The notes: generated from the sequence alone by a model not told the origin. 64,000 nucleotides of DNA from Geomonas edaphica (GCF_004917075.1 NZ_SSYB01000001.1:496001-560000); one strand, 5' to 3'. Counted from the first letter of the stretch, positions 43,277 through 54,056 are shown. Numbers and translations: made by a program.

Positions 43277-43499
43277 GGTACATCCTCCTTTATACATGCG
43301 GCAAAAGCCGTAATAGCGGCGTCTTCTTTCGACGCTCGCGGAAACGAAAGCCTGGATTGTATCACACACCCTTGAAAATTCTCGTGGTGATGTTTATTTT
43401 GATGCCCTGGTCTTAGCTGTAATGGTATAAATAACGACTGAGCTGAAACTACGAACATGACCTCCGGTTCTAAAAGAGCCGGACACACAAGGAGCATCA

Positions 43500-44174
43500 A
43501 TGGAAAGATACCAGACGCAGTACAGAACCATAACCGTCGCAAACAGCACTGTGATGCGTGGCGTCTACGGCTGGATGGGGGGAGGGTTGTTCCTTACCGC
43601 CTTCGTCGCCATGATTACCGCATCTTCGCCGGTCCTTTTACAGGCCATTTTAGGCAACCGGCTGCTCTTCTACGCCCTCGTTTTCGGCGAACTGGGCCTC
43701 GTTATTGCTATTAGCGGTGCCATCAACAGGATCAGCAGCGCCACTGCGAGCGCCCTTTTCCTGCTTTATGCAGCCTTGAACGGCATCACCATGTCGACGA
43801 TCTTCGTCGCCTATACCCAATCCTCTATCGCGTCGACTTTTCTTGTGACAGCCGGCATGTTCGGCGCCATGAGCCTCTACGGGTACCTCACCAAAAGCGA
43901 CCTCTCTTCCTGGGGGAGCTTTCTGTTCATGGGGCTCGTCGGTGTAGTGATCGCGTCTATTGTGAACATCTTCCTGCAAAGCCCGATGGTCAGCTGGGTC
44001 ATGAGTATCTGCGGCGTCATCGTCTTCACTGGTCTCACCGCCTATGACACCCAGAGGATCAAGCAGATGGGCGGCTCGGGACGGAAGGGAGCCATTCTCG
44101 GTGCACTCACCCTTTACCTCGATTTCATCAATATGTTCCTTCTCCTGCTTAGGTTCTTCGGTAACCGCAGGTAA
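43500..44174 (+). CDS. Bax inhibitor-1 / YccA family membrane protein
   Basis: Integral inner-membrane protein of 224 residues with seven hydrophobic segments, the BI-1 layout: MRGVYGWMGGGLFLTAFVAMIT, LLFYALVFGELGLVIAISGAI, ALFLLYAALNGITMSTIF, a fourth near GMFGAMSLYGYLT, two more, and the C-terminal LTAYDTQRIKQM with the conserved Asp. Family members act as pH-gated calcium leak channels or modulate membrane proteases. AGGAGCATCA precedes the ATG. It ends in a strong bidirectional terminator shared with the convergent cvfB-like gene. Confidence 0.9.
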   Translation: MERYQTQYRTITVANSTVMRGVYGWMGGGLFLTAFVAMITASSPVLLQAILGNRLLFYALVFGELGLVIAISGAINRISSATASALFLLYAALNGITMSTIFVAYTQSSIASTFLVTAGMFGAMSLYGYLTKSDLSSWGSFLFMGLVGVVIASIVNIFLQSPMVSWVMSICGVIVFTGLTAYDTQRIKQMGGSGRKGAILGALTLYLDFINMFLLLLRFFGNRR

Positions 44175-44205
44175 CATGGCGGGGTGAGCCACCCCGGCGA
44201 AAAAA

Positions 44206-44247
44206 CGAAAAGAGCCCCGGTGTGTCGACCACCCGGGGCTCTTTTCG
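44206..44247. terminator. Strong bidirectional terminator
   Basis: Perfect 15-bp stem CGAAAAGAGCCCCGG / CCGGGGCTCTTTTCG around a 12-base loop. The A-rich and T-rich ends give U-tracts in both directions, fitting the convergent genes on either side. Confidence 0.9.
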
Positions 44248-44261
44248 TCGCTGCAAATGGA

Positions 44262-45086
44262 CTAGCGCAGCCTGATCCCGTCCTTCGTTATCTCGATGAC
44301 CCCCTCTTTGTAGAGGTTTCCGATCAAGGTCTTGAAGCTCTTCTTGCTCATCTTGAACATCTCAGCGATTAGTTCCGGAGGGGACTTGTCGCCGACCGGC
44401 AAAAAACCGCCGCGCTCACTCAGAATCCGCAGCAGCGTTTCCCGGCCGCCCGACGTGTCCTGTTTTCCAGCCTTGCGCAGGGTCACGTCGATCTTGCCGT
44501 CGTTTCTGATCTTCCCTATATAGCCGGAAAGGGTGTCGCCCACCTGATAATTGCCGAACAGCTCACTTCTGAATAAGAGGCCGTCATAGCGCCCGTCAAT
44601 AATCACCTTGGCGCCGAGGTCACCGAATTCGTACAAGGTGAGCTGCACCTCTTGCCCTTCTTTCAACCCGGCTGGGGACTTCTCGAGGAACTTGGCGATC
44701 CGCGCCGATGCCGCAATGCGGCCGGACGGGTCGAGGTAGACCCGCACCATGTACCTTTCCCCTTGCTGCATCGGGCGGGGCTGTTCCCTGAACGGTACCA
44801 AGAGGTCCTTTTCGAGCCCCCACTCTAGAAAGGCGCCCACGCGGCTTACGTCCTTCACCTCGAGGAGAGCGAACTCGCCGACCTGCGCCTTGGGCTCCAG
44901 GGTGGTTGCGATGAGGCGGTCCTCCGAGTCGAGATAGACGAACACCTTCAGGTGCTCGCCGTGGTGCAACCCGGGGGGCATGTACTTGGTCGGCAGCAGG
45001 ATCTCCCCAAGCTCCGAGTCCAAATAGGCGCCGATGGCGCTCAGTTTCTTAACTTCAAGACGGTTATACTTGCCGATCTCCAGCAT
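44262..45086 (-). CDS. cvfB: CvfB-like S1-domain RNA-binding protein
   Basis: A 274-residue cytoplasmic protein built of S1-type OB folds: LEIGKYNRLEVKKLSAIGAYLDSELGEILLP, VGEFALLEVKDVSRVGAFLEWGLEKDLLVPF, and a third degenerate unit FGDLGAKVIIDGRYDGLLFRSELF. A C-terminal winged helix (FKMSKKSFKTLIGNLYKEGVIEI) ends in GIRLR. This is the architecture of CvfB/YitL, an RNA-binding regulator. Length matches the family (~280). The start is ATG at 45086 with AAAAGGAGCG upstream. No operon partner is visible. Confidence 0.88.
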   Translation of the reverse strand: MLEIGKYNRLEVKKLSAIGAYLDSELGEILLPTKYMPPGLHHGEHLKVFVYLDSEDRLIATTLEPKAQVGEFALLEVKDVSRVGAFLEWGLEKDLLVPFREQPRPMQQGERYMVRVYLDPSGRIAASARIAKFLEKSPAGLKEGQEVQLTLYEFGDLGAKVIIDGRYDGLLFRSELFGNYQVGDTLSGYIGKIRNDGKIDVTLRKAGKQDTSGGRETLLRILSERGGFLPVGDKSPPELIAEMFKMSKKSFKTLIGNLYKEGVIEITKDGIRLR

Positions 45087-45348
45087 TTGTTTCGCTCCTT
45101 TTCCTAATGCATTGCCGGCGAGGCACCGATACTATAACAGATCGCTTCCTCGGCCTAACGATCTTTTTTCACTTCTTCAGGGCCTCTCGGCAAGGCTTGA
45201 TAGGAGAGGGCGAGAAAACCGTAATCACACAGGCTTTTCCGCTCTTAACCATCCATGTTTTATATAGACATTGCTTCTTCTTTCATACTATGTTTGCAAG
45301 TCGCGCGTGCAGTCGCCGTGCGATAACGTCGCCACATAAGGAGGCAGC

Positions 45349-48300
45349 TTGCGGTCCTTGAGCATGAAGACCAAAATGACGGTTACCATCTCCCTGCTTT
45401 TCGCAGGGTTGCTTACCGTTCTTGCGCTCACTGCCCAGTTGTACTTTGTCGACCAGCTCAAGACGCTGCTGTTCACCCAGCAGTTCAACATGGTCTCCGC
45501 CATAGCCGATCAGATCGACGATAGGTTCCGCATCATGCAGACCGAACTTGTCGCAACGGCCAGCACGCTCAAAAAGGAAGATCTGCATAACCCCGCCGCC
45601 CTGAGCCGTTTTTTCCGGGAACGCCCCGACACCCTGGCGATGTTCGACAACGGGTTGTTCCTTTTCTCCCCCCAGGGGACGCTGATCTCAGGGAACCCTT
45701 ACGAGCCCGGCATAATCGGGAAGAATTTCCTCTACCGTGACTATCTGAAAGAAACCCTGGCCACGCGCCAACCCCGTATTTCCCAACCCTTCATCTCGGC
45801 TCAACCGCACCACCATCCCATCGTCATGCTCACCGCACCCCTTTTGGATGAACATGGTGACGTGGCGGGTGTTCTCGCCGGCAGCCTTGACCTAACCCGG
45901 CCCAATGTGCTCACCAAGCTAGGCAGCATCGTCCTCGGGGAGAAAGGTTATATATACCTGTACAACAGGGACCGGGTCATGATCGCGCACCCTGATCGTA
46001 ACCGTGTCCTGAAGCAGGACGTCCCTGCCGGGGTGAACCCGCTCTACGACAAGGCGATCGCCGGGTACGAAGGTACCGGGGAGACGATAAATTCGCGCGG
46101 CGTCCATGTGATCAGCTCCTTCAGGCGGCTCAAAACCACCGGCTGGATCCTCGCTAGCAATTTCCCACAGCAGGAGGCGTACGCCCCGATCCGCAAGGTC
46201 CGCAGCTACATCGCCGGCGCGCTCGTCGTGGTGCTGCTTGCCTCTACGCTCGTCGTTTGGCTGTGCATGAAATTCCTCGCTGCACCGCTCGTCTCGTTCA
46301 CCGAGCAAATCAGGAAGCGCGCCCAGAGCAAGGGGGAGAACGCCGCTCCCATCGTCGTCGAAACGGGTGACGAAATCGGGGTCCTGGGTGATGCCTTCAA
46401 CCAGCTCCTTCACGAGCTGGATCAACAAAAGACTGAGCTGCAGCGGCAGTTGGAGTTCTCACAGAAGCTCATCGAGGTGACCCCGATTCCGGTCTTCTAC
46501 AAGGGTTCGGATGGCAGATACCTCGGTTGCAACCAGGCCTTCCTTGATTTCACCGGTATGACCAGGGAGGCCGTGCTTGGCAAGACCGTGCTGGATCTGA
46601 CCACTTCCATGCTCGCCGACGCCCATCAGCGCGCTGACTTAGAACTTCTGTCCAAAGGTGGGGTGCAGGTCTACGAATGCCGGGCTTACGACGGCAACCA
46701 TGCCCCTAGGGAGGTCGTGTTCTTCAAGACCAGCTTCGCCGCCTCCAACGGTTCCTGCGGCGGCCTTGTCGGAGTCATGCTCGACATCACCGAGCGAAAA
46801 CACGCGGAGGCTGCGCTCCAGGCGCAAAAGGAATTCGCCGAGAATCTCGTTCTCAATTCGGCAATGCCGACCTTCGTGCTGGATAGCAAGCACCGCGTCA
46901 TAATCTGGAATTACGCATTCGAAGCCCTTACCGGTGTGAAGGCGGCTGATGTTCTCGGACAGCGACATATATCAAGCCTCTTCTACGACGACGGCAGACC
47001 CTTACTTGCCGATCTCGTCCTTGACGGCGACATCGCAGGGATCGAGAGGTACTTCTGCAACAACATGAGCTCTGGACTGATCGCCGGAGCGATTCAGGCA
47101 GAGACTTCCTATCATGATCCGAAGGGTGAGCTGCATTACCTCACCATAACCGCCGCTCCGATTCGCGACAGAAACGGTACCGTGCTCGGTGCGATCCAGA
47201 CCGTCGAAGACATAACTGCACGCAAGAAGGCCCAGGAGGCGCATGAAAAGACCAGGCGCCAATTTCAGCTCATCCTCGATGCGGCGGGTGAGGGGATCAA
47301 CGGCGTCGACAGGGACTGCAAGATCACCTTTGCTAATCCCGCAGCAGCCCAGATGGTCGGTTGGTCTCAGGAAGAGCTCTTGGGCAAATCACAGCATGAC
47401 CTCATGCATCACACCCGTGAGGACGGCTCGCACTACCCGGAAGAGGAATGCGCCATGGCCGCCGCCTGTTGCGAGGGGCGCTCCTACCAAGGCAGTGACG
47501 AGCTGTTCTGGCGAAAGGACGGCTCCGGCTTCTACGCGGAATACACCTGCAGTCCCATTCGTGAGGGGGGTGAACTGGTCGGTTCCGTGGTGATCTACAA
47601 GGATGTGACGGAGCGGAGGCAATCGGAGGAACAGTTGCTCAAGCTCTCACAGGCCGTCATGCAGAGCCCGGTCTCCATACTGATCACCGATGCGTCCGGT
47701 AACATCGAGTATGTGAACCCCAAATTCACCCAGGTCAGCGGCTATACGGCAGACGAGGTGACCGGTCAGAATCCGCGCATCTTTAAGAGTGGCACGACCG
47801 CTCCGGAACTGTACCAGGGGATGTGGGAGACGATCTTGGCTGGACGAGTCTGGACCGGCGAACTCTATAACCGTCGCAAGGACGGCAGCATGGTCTGGGA
47901 GCATGCCACCATCTCGCCCATCCGCAACGCTTCCGGTGCGATCAGCCACTACATGGCCTTTATGGAGAACATAGGCGAGCGCAAAAAGCTCGAAGAACAG
48001 TTGCGTCAGGCCCAGAAGATGGAGGCGGTCGGCCAGTTGGCAGGGGGCGTTGCGCACGACTTTAACAACATCCTTACGGTAATCATGGGGTTCGGCCAGT
48101 TACTCCAGCACTCGCTTCCTGAGGGGGATCCCATGCTCGAAAACATGGAGCAGATCCTCGATGCCGCAGACCGTGCCACGCACCTCACGAAGAGTCTGCT
48201 CGCTTTCAGCAGGAAACAGGTCATGGTGATGCAGCAGGTCGAGCTTAACGAGTTGGCGCGCCGGCATTCCAAATTCCTGATGCGCATCATCGGTGAAGAT

Positions 48301-49134
48301 GTTGCTCTGAAGACCTGTTTCAGCGAAGTACCGCTGCCGGTGATGGCCGACAGCGGGCAGCTGGAACAGGTGCTGATGAACCTCGCTACCAACGCAAGGG
48401 ACGCCATGCCCGGCGGCGGAGAGCTCAGCATCAAGACGGCTGCGGTCACCCTCGACAACGAATTCCACCGCCTGCACGGCTACGGCGTTCCAGGGCGCTA
48501 CGCCCTTGTTACCGTTGCCGACACGGGGTCCGGGATGGACGCCGAGACACAGCGGAAGATCTTCGAACCCTTCTTCACAACCAAACTCCCGGGACGCGGC
48601 ACTGGCCTCGGTCTCTCAATCGTCTACGGCATCATCAAGCAGCACGGAGGCTACATCACCATAAGCAGCCAGAAAGGCTTCGGTACCACGTTCAGCATCT
48701 ACCTTCCGCTGGCAGAGAAGACCATCAAGTCGAAAGAAGCCACCCACGCGTTCATTCCCGAAGGGGGGAACGAAACCATCTTGGTGGTCGAAGACGACCC
48801 GGCTGTGGGGAGGCTCGTGGAATCGGTCTTGAAGCGTTACGGCTATCGGGTCATGCTGGCCGGCAGCGGCGAGGAGGCCTTGGAGCTGTTCGAGTCGAAC
48901 GGAAATGACATCAGTCTGGCGCTGCTCGACGTGATCATGCCCAAGATGAACGGAAAACAGCTCTGCGAGGCACTCCGGGAGCGCTCCCCGCATCTTAAGG
49001 TTTTGTTCCTGAGCGGCTACACGGCGGACGTCATCGAAGACAAGGGAATTTTTATGGAAGGGATCGATATCATAAAAAAACCTGCGAAACCGCTAGAGCT
49101 TGCGAGAAAGGTTCGGGAGATGCTCGACGCATAG
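45349..49134 (+). CDS. Cache-HAMP-multi-PAS hybrid histidine kinase with receiver
   Basis: Membrane sensor of 1,261 residues. An N-terminal helix ([22 protein letters not shown]) precedes a periplasmic dCache-like domain (~35-285, with [22 protein letters not shown] and [20 protein letters not shown]). A second helix (~288-310) and HAMP follow, then about four PAS units (~375, 495, 630, 765). HisKA has His ~903 in [13 protein letters not shown], with a HATPase and a C-terminal receiver (~1140-1260, Asp in [12 protein letters not shown]). The best RBS (AAGGAGG) fits TTG at 45349; ATG at 45364 is possible. The Cache domain suggests small organic ligands. No output gene is adjacent; a hairpin follows. 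Confidence 0.88.
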   Translation: MRSLSMKTKMTVTISLLFAGLLTVLALTAQLYFVDQLKTLLFTQQFNMVSAIADQIDDRFRIMQTELVATASTLKKEDLHNPAALSRFFRERPDTLAMFDNGLFLFSPQGTLISGNPYEPGIIGKNFLYRDYLKETLATRQPRISQPFISAQPHHHPIVMLTAPLLDEHGDVAGVLAGSLDLTRPNVLTKLGSIVLGEKGYIYLYNRDRVMIAHPDRNRVLKQDVPAGVNPLYDKAIAGYEGTGETINSRGVHVISSFRRLKTTGWILASNFPQQEAYAPIRKVRSYIAGALVVVLLASTLVVWLCMKFLAAPLVSFTEQIRKRAQSKGENAAPIVVETGDEIGVLGDAFNQLLHELDQQKTELQRQLEFSQKLIEVTPIPVFYKGSDGRYLGCNQAFLDFTGMTREAVLGKTVLDLTTSMLADAHQRADLELLSKGGVQVYECRAYDGNHAPREVVFFKTSFAASNGSCGGLVGVMLDITERKHAEAALQAQKEFAENLVLNSAMPTFVLDSKHRVIIWNYAFEALTGVKAADVLGQRHISSLFYDDGRPLLADLVLDGDIAGIERYFCNNMSSGLIAGAIQAETSYHDPKGELHYLTITAAPIRDRNGTVLGAIQTVEDITARKKAQEAHEKTRRQFQLILDAAGEGINGVDRDCKITFANPAAAQMVGWSQEELLGKSQHDLMHHTREDGSHYPEEECAMAAACCEGRSYQGSDELFWRKDGSGFYAEYTCSPIREGGELVGSVVIYKDVTERRQSEEQLLKLSQAVMQSPVSILITDASGNIEYVNPKFTQVSGYTADEVTGQNPRIFKSGTTAPELYQGMWETILAGRVWTGELYNRRKDGSMVWEHATISPIRNASGAISHYMAFMENIGERKKLEEQLRQAQKMEAVGQLAGGVAHDFNNILTVIMGFGQLLQHSLPEGDPMLENMEQILDAADRATHLTKSLLAFSRKQVMVMQQVELNELARRHSKFLMRIIGEDVALKTCFSEVPLPVMADSGQLEQVLMNLATNARDAMPGGGELSIKTAAVTLDNEFHRLHGYGVPGRYALVTVADTGSGMDAETQRKIFEPFFTTKLPGRGTGLGLSIVYGIIKQHGGYITISSQKGFGTTFSIYLPLAEKTIKSKEATHAFIPEGGNETILVVEDDPAVGRLVESVLKRYGYRVMLAGSGEEALELFESNGNDISLALLDVIMPKMNGKQLCEALRERSPHLKVLFLSGYTADVIEDKGIFMEGIDIIKKPAKPLELARKVREMLDA

Positions 49135-49138
49135 CCGG

Positions 49139-49167
49139 CTCCCCTCTTCATTTATCAAAGAGGGGAG
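49139..49167 (+). terminator. Hairpin after hybrid kinase
   Basis: CTCCCCTCTT pairs with AAGAGGGGAG over ten bases with a nine-base loop, just after the stop at 49134. No T-run follows. Confidence 0.5.
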
Positions 49168-49206
49168 GGCACTTAAGTGTAACAATAACAAGTATTTAGG
49201 TGAAAA

Positions 49207-49926
49207 ATGATTATTGAAGATATGACCATGGAGGAATTCGCCGCGGGATTGCGCACCTGCAAGACCGTATACATACCGTTTGGTTCTGTTGAGGAACACG
49301 GGAGTCATTTGCCTTTGTCGACGGACACCATCGAGGCATACGAAGTCGGCAAACGTGCAGCCGAGCGCATACCGCTCTTTGTCGTGCCACCGATTCATTA
49401 CGGTTCCTGCCGGTCCACGTCGCGTCATCCCGGCACAATTTCCATCAGCACCGGAACCTTGAAAGCGCTTCTCAAGGACATCGTACGCTCGCTGCATGCA
49501 CAGGGACTGGCGAATTTCGTAGTTTTGACCGGGCATGCGGGAGGGTCGCATCGCATGGCGCTGCAGGACGCCGGTGAAGAGCTGATTCAGGAGTTGCCGG
49601 AGATAAACATGGCCGTAGTCACGGAGTACGACCTGGCTAAGGAAACAGGCGCGCACCTGATCGAGACGCGCGGTGACGCGCATGCAGGCGAGATCGAGAC
49701 CTCGCGTATCATGCATTCGCATCCGCACCTGGTCAAGGGTACCGCCGCAGCCGAATACCCGAGTTTTCCGACCGGCATCCTGGTGCGCGACAAGCGCAGC
49801 TTCTGGCCCGGCGGTGTCTGGGGGGATCCCGGCAAGGCCACCGCGGAAAAAGGCAAGTTGCTGGAATCACTGGTGGCTGACAAGGTCGTGGAGCTGGTAC
49901 GGGCACTCGAAAGCAGGCGCTGGTGA
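49207..49926 (+). CDS. Creatininase-family metal-dependent amidohydrolase
   Basis: A 239-residue enzyme of the creatininase/MftE family. Metal and active-site blocks are present: PFGSVEEHGSHLPLSTDT, PPIHYGSCRSTSRHPGTIS, VVLTGHAGGSHR and DAHAGEIETSRIMHSHP. Members open cyclic amides (creatinine, FAPy-type pyrimidines in ArfB, the mycofactocin peptide). The true substrate cannot be told from sequence, and no mycofactocin or deazaflavin partner is nearby. It stands alone, with an A-rich leader and weak RBS (AGGTG), and ends in a strong terminator. Confidence 0.88.
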   Translation: MIIEDMTMEEFAAGLRTCKTVYIPFGSVEEHGSHLPLSTDTIEAYEVGKRAAERIPLFVVPPIHYGSCRSTSRHPGTISISTGTLKALLKDIVRSLHAQGLANFVVLTGHAGGSHRMALQDAGEELIQELPEINMAVVTEYDLAKETGAHLIETRGDAHAGEIETSRIMHSHPHLVKGTAAAEYPSFPTGILVRDKRSFWPGGVWGDPGKATAEKGKLLESLVADKVVELVRALESRRW

Positions 49927-49974
49927 GGCGCCGGAAAACCGGCCTCCAAATTTGCCGTTTAAAGGGACTTTTTG

Positions 49975-50004
49975 ATCCGGTGCAGGGGTAGGCCTGCACC
50001 GGAT
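49975..50004 (+). terminator. Rho-independent terminator after creatininase-family gene
   Basis: Twelve-base perfect stem ATCCGGTGCAGG / CCTGCACCGGAT with a six-base loop followed by TTTTG, 48 bases after the stop. A second small hairpin (GAGGCGCCGG AAAA CCGGCCTC) sits between the stop and this one. Confidence 0.85.
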
Positions 50005-50453
50005 TTTGTGTTCAAGGGGCCGACAGGAGATTTCGCGGGCAAATCAGCAGTGTTGACAAGTCAGGCCTTGGTTTTGGTCGGAATGTGCGAGGCGTCACGA
50101 TGCGATCCCGACGCGTTGAGCAAGACGAAGGGGACGGTCAGATCTGAAGCAGGGGCCGAGAAATGTATAGCAGTTGATGCTCCGTCTGATGTGGATTTCC
50201 GACAATCCCGTGGAAGGAGCTTCAGTAATAGATCATCAGCCATAGGCCTTTTATTGTGCTCGAAGTGGGTTGGAACCGCAGCACTTCCCTATGGGGGGGG
50301 TATCAACTTTACATAATATATCTTATGGGACGTAATGCAAAGGGGAGGCGGGGCGGCATTAAGTCATCATCAGCAGGCAGGAGACAGCCAACGCTGGACG
50401 TTGCTCTCTCCTTCTTTCCAACCGCGTTGATCCCGCAATGGCAGACTCTTCTC
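50005..50453. other. 449-bp stretch with no supported gene
   Basis: Short open frames exist on both strands, but none has a ribosome-binding site, a recognisable motif or codon use like the neighbours. It may be decayed sequence or a regulatory spacer. No clear repeat, tRNA or riboswitch was seen. Confidence 0.5.
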
Positions 50454-50759
50454 TTACTCAGAAACGGGAGGCGCCCATTTAAAGGTGGGACCTGTTTTTT
50501 TAGCGGCCGGCGGCTGCTCATTCCCTGATGGCTGCTGTCCGGGCTTTTCTCCTTTGAAGAGATCCCTGATTTTTTCCGGCAACGGTACAGTTGTCACTTC
50601 TTTTAGTCTGATGTCGTGAACTTCCTTGGCCTTACCTTCCAGATCGATGGTCTGCACCTTCCCCGAGCTGTAGGTGATCTCGACTGTATCTGCCCCGGCC
50701 CCCCTCGCAACACACTGAAGGCTCAACACCGCAAATATTACAAGAGTCGTTTTCTTCAT
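50454..50759 (-). CDS. Small exported protein of unknown function
   Basis: A 101-residue protein starting MKKTTLVIFAVLSLQCVARG, a signal peptide, behind GGGAGAGCT. Mature part: a short beta-type region ADTVEITYSSGKVQTIDLEGKAKEVHDIRLKEV, then a Lys/Pro/Gln-rich tail. The strand pattern resembles small periplasmic proteins with a TYSSGKxQxIxL motif. It is transcribed away from the PhnD-like gene; the 162-bp gap between them contains AT-rich promoter-like sequence and an inverted repeat GGTCA-N10-TGACC at 50873-50892. Function unknown. Confidence 0.68.
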   Translation of the reverse strand: MKKTTLVIFAVLSLQCVARGAGADTVEITYSSGKVQTIDLEGKAKEVHDIRLKEVTTVPLPEKIRDLFKGEKPGQQPSGNEQPPAAKKTGPTFKWAPPVSE

Positions 50760-50921
50760 AGCTCTCCCTTTCCAGAGTGTAATTTCAGTCATAGAGAGTG
50801 ATCATATTAGACTTGTATTATAAATCAAGCCGCAATGACTGACATTTCTCAAAATCATGGTATTAATATCTTGGTCAAAGGTTTTTATGACCTAGGGAGC
50901 TGAGCTTATACGAGGAGGGAG

Positions 50922-51773
50922 ATGATGTTTCACCTCAGGAATGGCTTTTATCGTCTTACGTTGTTACTACTTCTGCTGATTGCCCTCCCCTGCTCCTCTC
51001 CGGCGGCCGAAAAGGTCTACACCCTGGCCGTTGTACCTAACCTCCCCGCGGTCACATTACACAAGAACTGGAGACCGCTGGTGGAGCATCTATCAAAAGA
51101 AACCGGTGTCAGGATCGAGCTCAAACTTTATGACAAGATCAATACTTTCCTGGCCGACGCGCAGGCCGGGCAGACTGACTTTCTCTACGCACCTCCCAAC
51201 ATGTATTTCCTCGCTTACCAGAGGCAGAAATACATACCGCTTGTCCGCAGCTCCCACATGATCCGGGGACAGGTTTTCGTGCGCAAAGACTCGCCATATA
51301 CCAAGGTGAATGAATTAAAGGGAAAGACCATCGCCTTTGTCGGACCGAAAAACGTCTGCAGCGTCATCACGCGCCATTCCATGCTGACCGGTCAGGGCGC
51401 GATCGACTACAACGTCTCGTTCAGCGGCTCGACCATCAATGTAGCCAAGAGCGTACTGGTTGGAAAGGCCGACGCGGGAGCTACGCTCGACACAAGCATG
51501 ATGAACGACCTGCCCGAGATGCGAAAGGAGTTCCGTGTCATCCTGGAAACGGAAAGAATGGCACCCCACCCTTTCGCCGCTCATCCGCGCGTACCGAAGC
51601 AGGTACAGGAAGTAGTGACAGCGGCCCTGCTTCGACTGGACGAGTCTGACCAGGGAAGAAAGATTCTGGACACGGTGAAACTGTCTAAGCCGATCCGTGC
51701 CGACTATAATCGTGATTACTCCTTCTTCGCCAAAGTGGACTTCGAGCGATTGGACAAGCAGCAGCCGAAGTAA
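50922..51773 (+). CDS. PhnD-like periplasmic substrate-binding protein
   Basis: Exported binding protein of 283 residues (signal peptide to ~28, ending SSPAAEK) of the phosphate/phosphonate-binding PhnD class. Typical blocks are LAVVPNLPAVTLHKNWRPLVEHLSKETG, FLYAPPNMYFLAYQ, VNELKGKTIAFVGPKNVCS and SVLVGKADAGATLDT. There is no ABC permease or ATPase beside it. Instead a sensor kinase follows after 14 bp, so it more likely delivers a bound ligand to that kinase than to a transporter. Two ATGs at 50922 and 50925 share the RBS GGAGGGAG. Confidence 0.86.
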   Translation: MMFHLRNGFYRLTLLLLLLIALPCSSPAAEKVYTLAVVPNLPAVTLHKNWRPLVEHLSKETGVRIELKLYDKINTFLADAQAGQTDFLYAPPNMYFLAYQRQKYIPLVRSSHMIRGQVFVRKDSPYTKVNELKGKTIAFVGPKNVCSVITRHSMLTGQGAIDYNVSFSGSTINVAKSVLVGKADAGATLDTSMMNDLPEMRKEFRVILETERMAPHPFAAHPRVPKQVQEVVTAALLRLDESDQGRKILDTVKLSKPIRADYNRDYSFFAKVDFERLDKQQPK

Positions 51774-51787
51774 CCGGGATTCACTAA

Positions 51788-54049
51788 ATGTTCAAACGTC
51801 TCGACGTAAAAATTATCATCTCCCTCGCCATGATCCTCGCGGCGATGATTGCCGTCTACGGCTGGCGCATAGGCAGCAGGCAGCAGTCAGTCTACGTGCA
51901 GTCTCTGTCGAACAACCTTAGAGTGTTGTCTCATAGCTACGCAGATAACGCCGCGAATTTTCTCGTTGTTCAGGATTATGCCGGGCTCGAAAGCCAGATG
52001 ATGAATGCGGCTCACATCCCCGAGGTGCTGAGTGTCCTGATCGTCGAGCCGGACGGCAACGTGCTGTGCAACGTTCAACGACCCTCGCGTGGAGAGGCGC
52101 CGCACCTGACCTACGATGTCAGGCATTTTCCGGTGCCGCGCGGACGCGAGCCGAGTCTTGGTCGCGAAGGGGACCAGTTGGTCAGTTGGGCGCCGATCTT
52201 GGCCGGAAACCAGCTCGGTTGGGTACGGATGGCACTCACGCTGGAAACCGCGCACGATTTGCAACGCGCCGCATGGCGCAGTTCTCTCCAGATAGGGGCG
52301 CTCTGGCTCCTGGTGGGCACCTTTTTGATGATCCTGGTGGTGCGTCCGCCGCTGCGGGCGATCCGCGAACTGAGCCGCTTCGCCGGGGAGTTGCAGGATC
52401 GCAAAGGGGCGCAGGTGCCGGTCCAACGCGGGGTCTTGGAGATCGACGCCCTTGCCGATGCGCTCAACCACTCGTCCGCGCGCTTGCACGAGGCGGAAAA
52501 ACGTCTTGTGGCAGAGCAGGAACGTCTCGCAGTCACCTTGCAGTCCATCGGCGACGGTGTGATCGCTACCGATACCGAATGCAGGATCGTCTTTTTGAAC
52601 CACGTTGCCGAGACGCTTACCGGATGGAAGCAGGATGAGGTTCAAGGGGAGCACCTGGACCGTGTGCTACGGATCGAGGGGGGCACCGATGACGCAGAGG
52701 CGCTACGTGTGCTGCTCTCCGTGCTTGAGGCACGCCGCACCTTGGAACTGCCGGGCACGCGTCGGTTGTGTTCGAAAAGCGGTACCGACCGTACGGTGAC
52801 CATCAACGGCGCTCCGATCGTCGACGCGGCCGATCAGCTCGGTGGCATGGTTCTCGTGATCAGGGACGTTACAGAGAAGGCCGAGATGGAAGAAGAGCGC
52901 CGCGTGCTCGCACACCAGCTTGCGCAATCACAGAAGATGGAGGCCATCGGGCAACTAGCTGGGGGCGTAGCCCATGATTTCAACAACATGCTTGGGGTTA
53001 TCATCGGCCATGCGGAACTTGCCCTGTTGGCAACCGACCTTTCCGGGCAGATGCAGGACAGACTTCGGGAGATTCTGGACGCGGCCAGCCGCTCCGCCGA
53101 GATAACCAGGCAACTGCTCGCCTTTTCCCGTCAGCAGCACGCCGAGCCCAAGGTGCTCGATCTGAACGAGACCATCGCCAGGATGCTCAAGATGCTGCAC
53201 CGCCTCATCGGAGAGGATATAGATCTCTCCTGGTCCCCAGGCTTCGAGCTAAGTCATGTGCGACTCGATCCAAGCCAGCTGGACCAGGTTATGGCGAACC
53301 TGTGTGTCAACGCCCGCGATGCCATCGCCGGCATCGGCAAGATCCAGATTTTCACGGATAACGTCACGGTCGGCACTGCGGAACGGGCACGTGTCGGAGA
53401 CCTTGCGCCCGGCAGATACGTAAGGTTGGTGGTGGCGGACAGCGGCTGCGGCATGAGCGCAGAGGTTATGGAGAGGATATTCGAGCCCTTTTACACAACC
53501 AAACAGCTCGGGCGCGGAACCGGACTGGGGCTTGCAACCGTCTTCGGCATAGTGAAGCAAAACGGAGGACACATAGAGGTCACCAGCTCGGTCGGCAAGG
53601 GATCCGTCTTCACCCTGTATTTTCCGGCCGTTTCCGCGAGTTCCCTAGAAGTGGCGCAGGAGAAGAAACGTCCGGCCGGAGGGACGGAATCGGTGCTGCT
53701 GGTCGAGGACGAGCCTGCCATCATGGAAATCGGCGCCACCATCTTGAAGCAGCTTGGATATCGAGTCTATCCGGCAGCCTCACCGGAGGAGGCGATCGAC
53801 ATAGCCGAGAACAGCAAAGCGAACATAGATCTGCTGTTGACCGACATCATCATGCCGGGCATGAACGGCAGAGACCTGTCGGAACGGCTGTTGGAAAGCC
53901 GCCCGGACATGAAGTGCCTGTTCATGTCGGGATACACCGCAGACGTCATCGCCGAGAGGGGAAAGATAGGAGCGGAGATGTGCTTTCTGCAGAAGCCTTT
54001 CAGTGTGGAGTCTCTCGCCTTGAAAGTTCGCGAGGCCCTATCGAGTTGA
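51788..54049 (+). CDS. Membrane hybrid histidine kinase paired with PhnD-like protein
   Basis: A 753-residue sensor: N-terminal helix (VKIIISLAMILAAMIAVYGW), periplasmic domain (~35-165) with an oxygen/ligand-type alpha-beta pattern, second helix (~168-188, IGALWLLVGTFLMILVV), and HAMP. One PAS domain (~245-365) follows, then HisKA with His ~396 in [13 protein letters not shown], HATPase (NARDAI, DSGCGMS, GTGLGLATV) and a C-terminal receiver (~630-750, Asp in LLTDIIMPGMNG). Gene spacing of 14 bp to the PhnD-like gene implies co-transcription and a binding-protein-assisted signal, as known for several two-component systems. The kinase-receiver half closely resembles that of 45349. No DNA-binding output is adjacent. 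Confidence 0.88.
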   Translation: MFKRLDVKIIISLAMILAAMIAVYGWRIGSRQQSVYVQSLSNNLRVLSHSYADNAANFLVVQDYAGLESQMMNAAHIPEVLSVLIVEPDGNVLCNVQRPSRGEAPHLTYDVRHFPVPRGREPSLGREGDQLVSWAPILAGNQLGWVRMALTLETAHDLQRAAWRSSLQIGALWLLVGTFLMILVVRPPLRAIRELSRFAGELQDRKGAQVPVQRGVLEIDALADALNHSSARLHEAEKRLVAEQERLAVTLQSIGDGVIATDTECRIVFLNHVAETLTGWKQDEVQGEHLDRVLRIEGGTDDAEALRVLLSVLEARRTLELPGTRRLCSKSGTDRTVTINGAPIVDAADQLGGMVLVIRDVTEKAEMEEERRVLAHQLAQSQKMEAIGQLAGGVAHDFNNMLGVIIGHAELALLATDLSGQMQDRLREILDAASRSAEITRQLLAFSRQQHAEPKVLDLNETIARMLKMLHRLIGEDIDLSWSPGFELSHVRLDPSQLDQVMANLCVNARDAIAGIGKIQIFTDNVTVGTAERARVGDLAPGRYVRLVVADSGCGMSAEVMERIFEPFYTTKQLGRGTGLGLATVFGIVKQNGGHIEVTSSVGKGSVFTLYFPAVSASSLEVAQEKKRPAGGTESVLLVEDEPAIMEIGATILKQLGYRVYPAASPEEAIDIAENSKANIDLLLTDIIMPGMNGRDLSERLLESRPDMKCLFMSGYTADVIAERGKIGAEMCFLQKPFSVESLALKVREALSS

Positions 54050-54056
54050 AAGACAG

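Noticed and set aside
49972-50316. 114-residue plus-strand open frame
   Set aside because: Runs through a clear terminator, lacks an RBS and resembles no protein.
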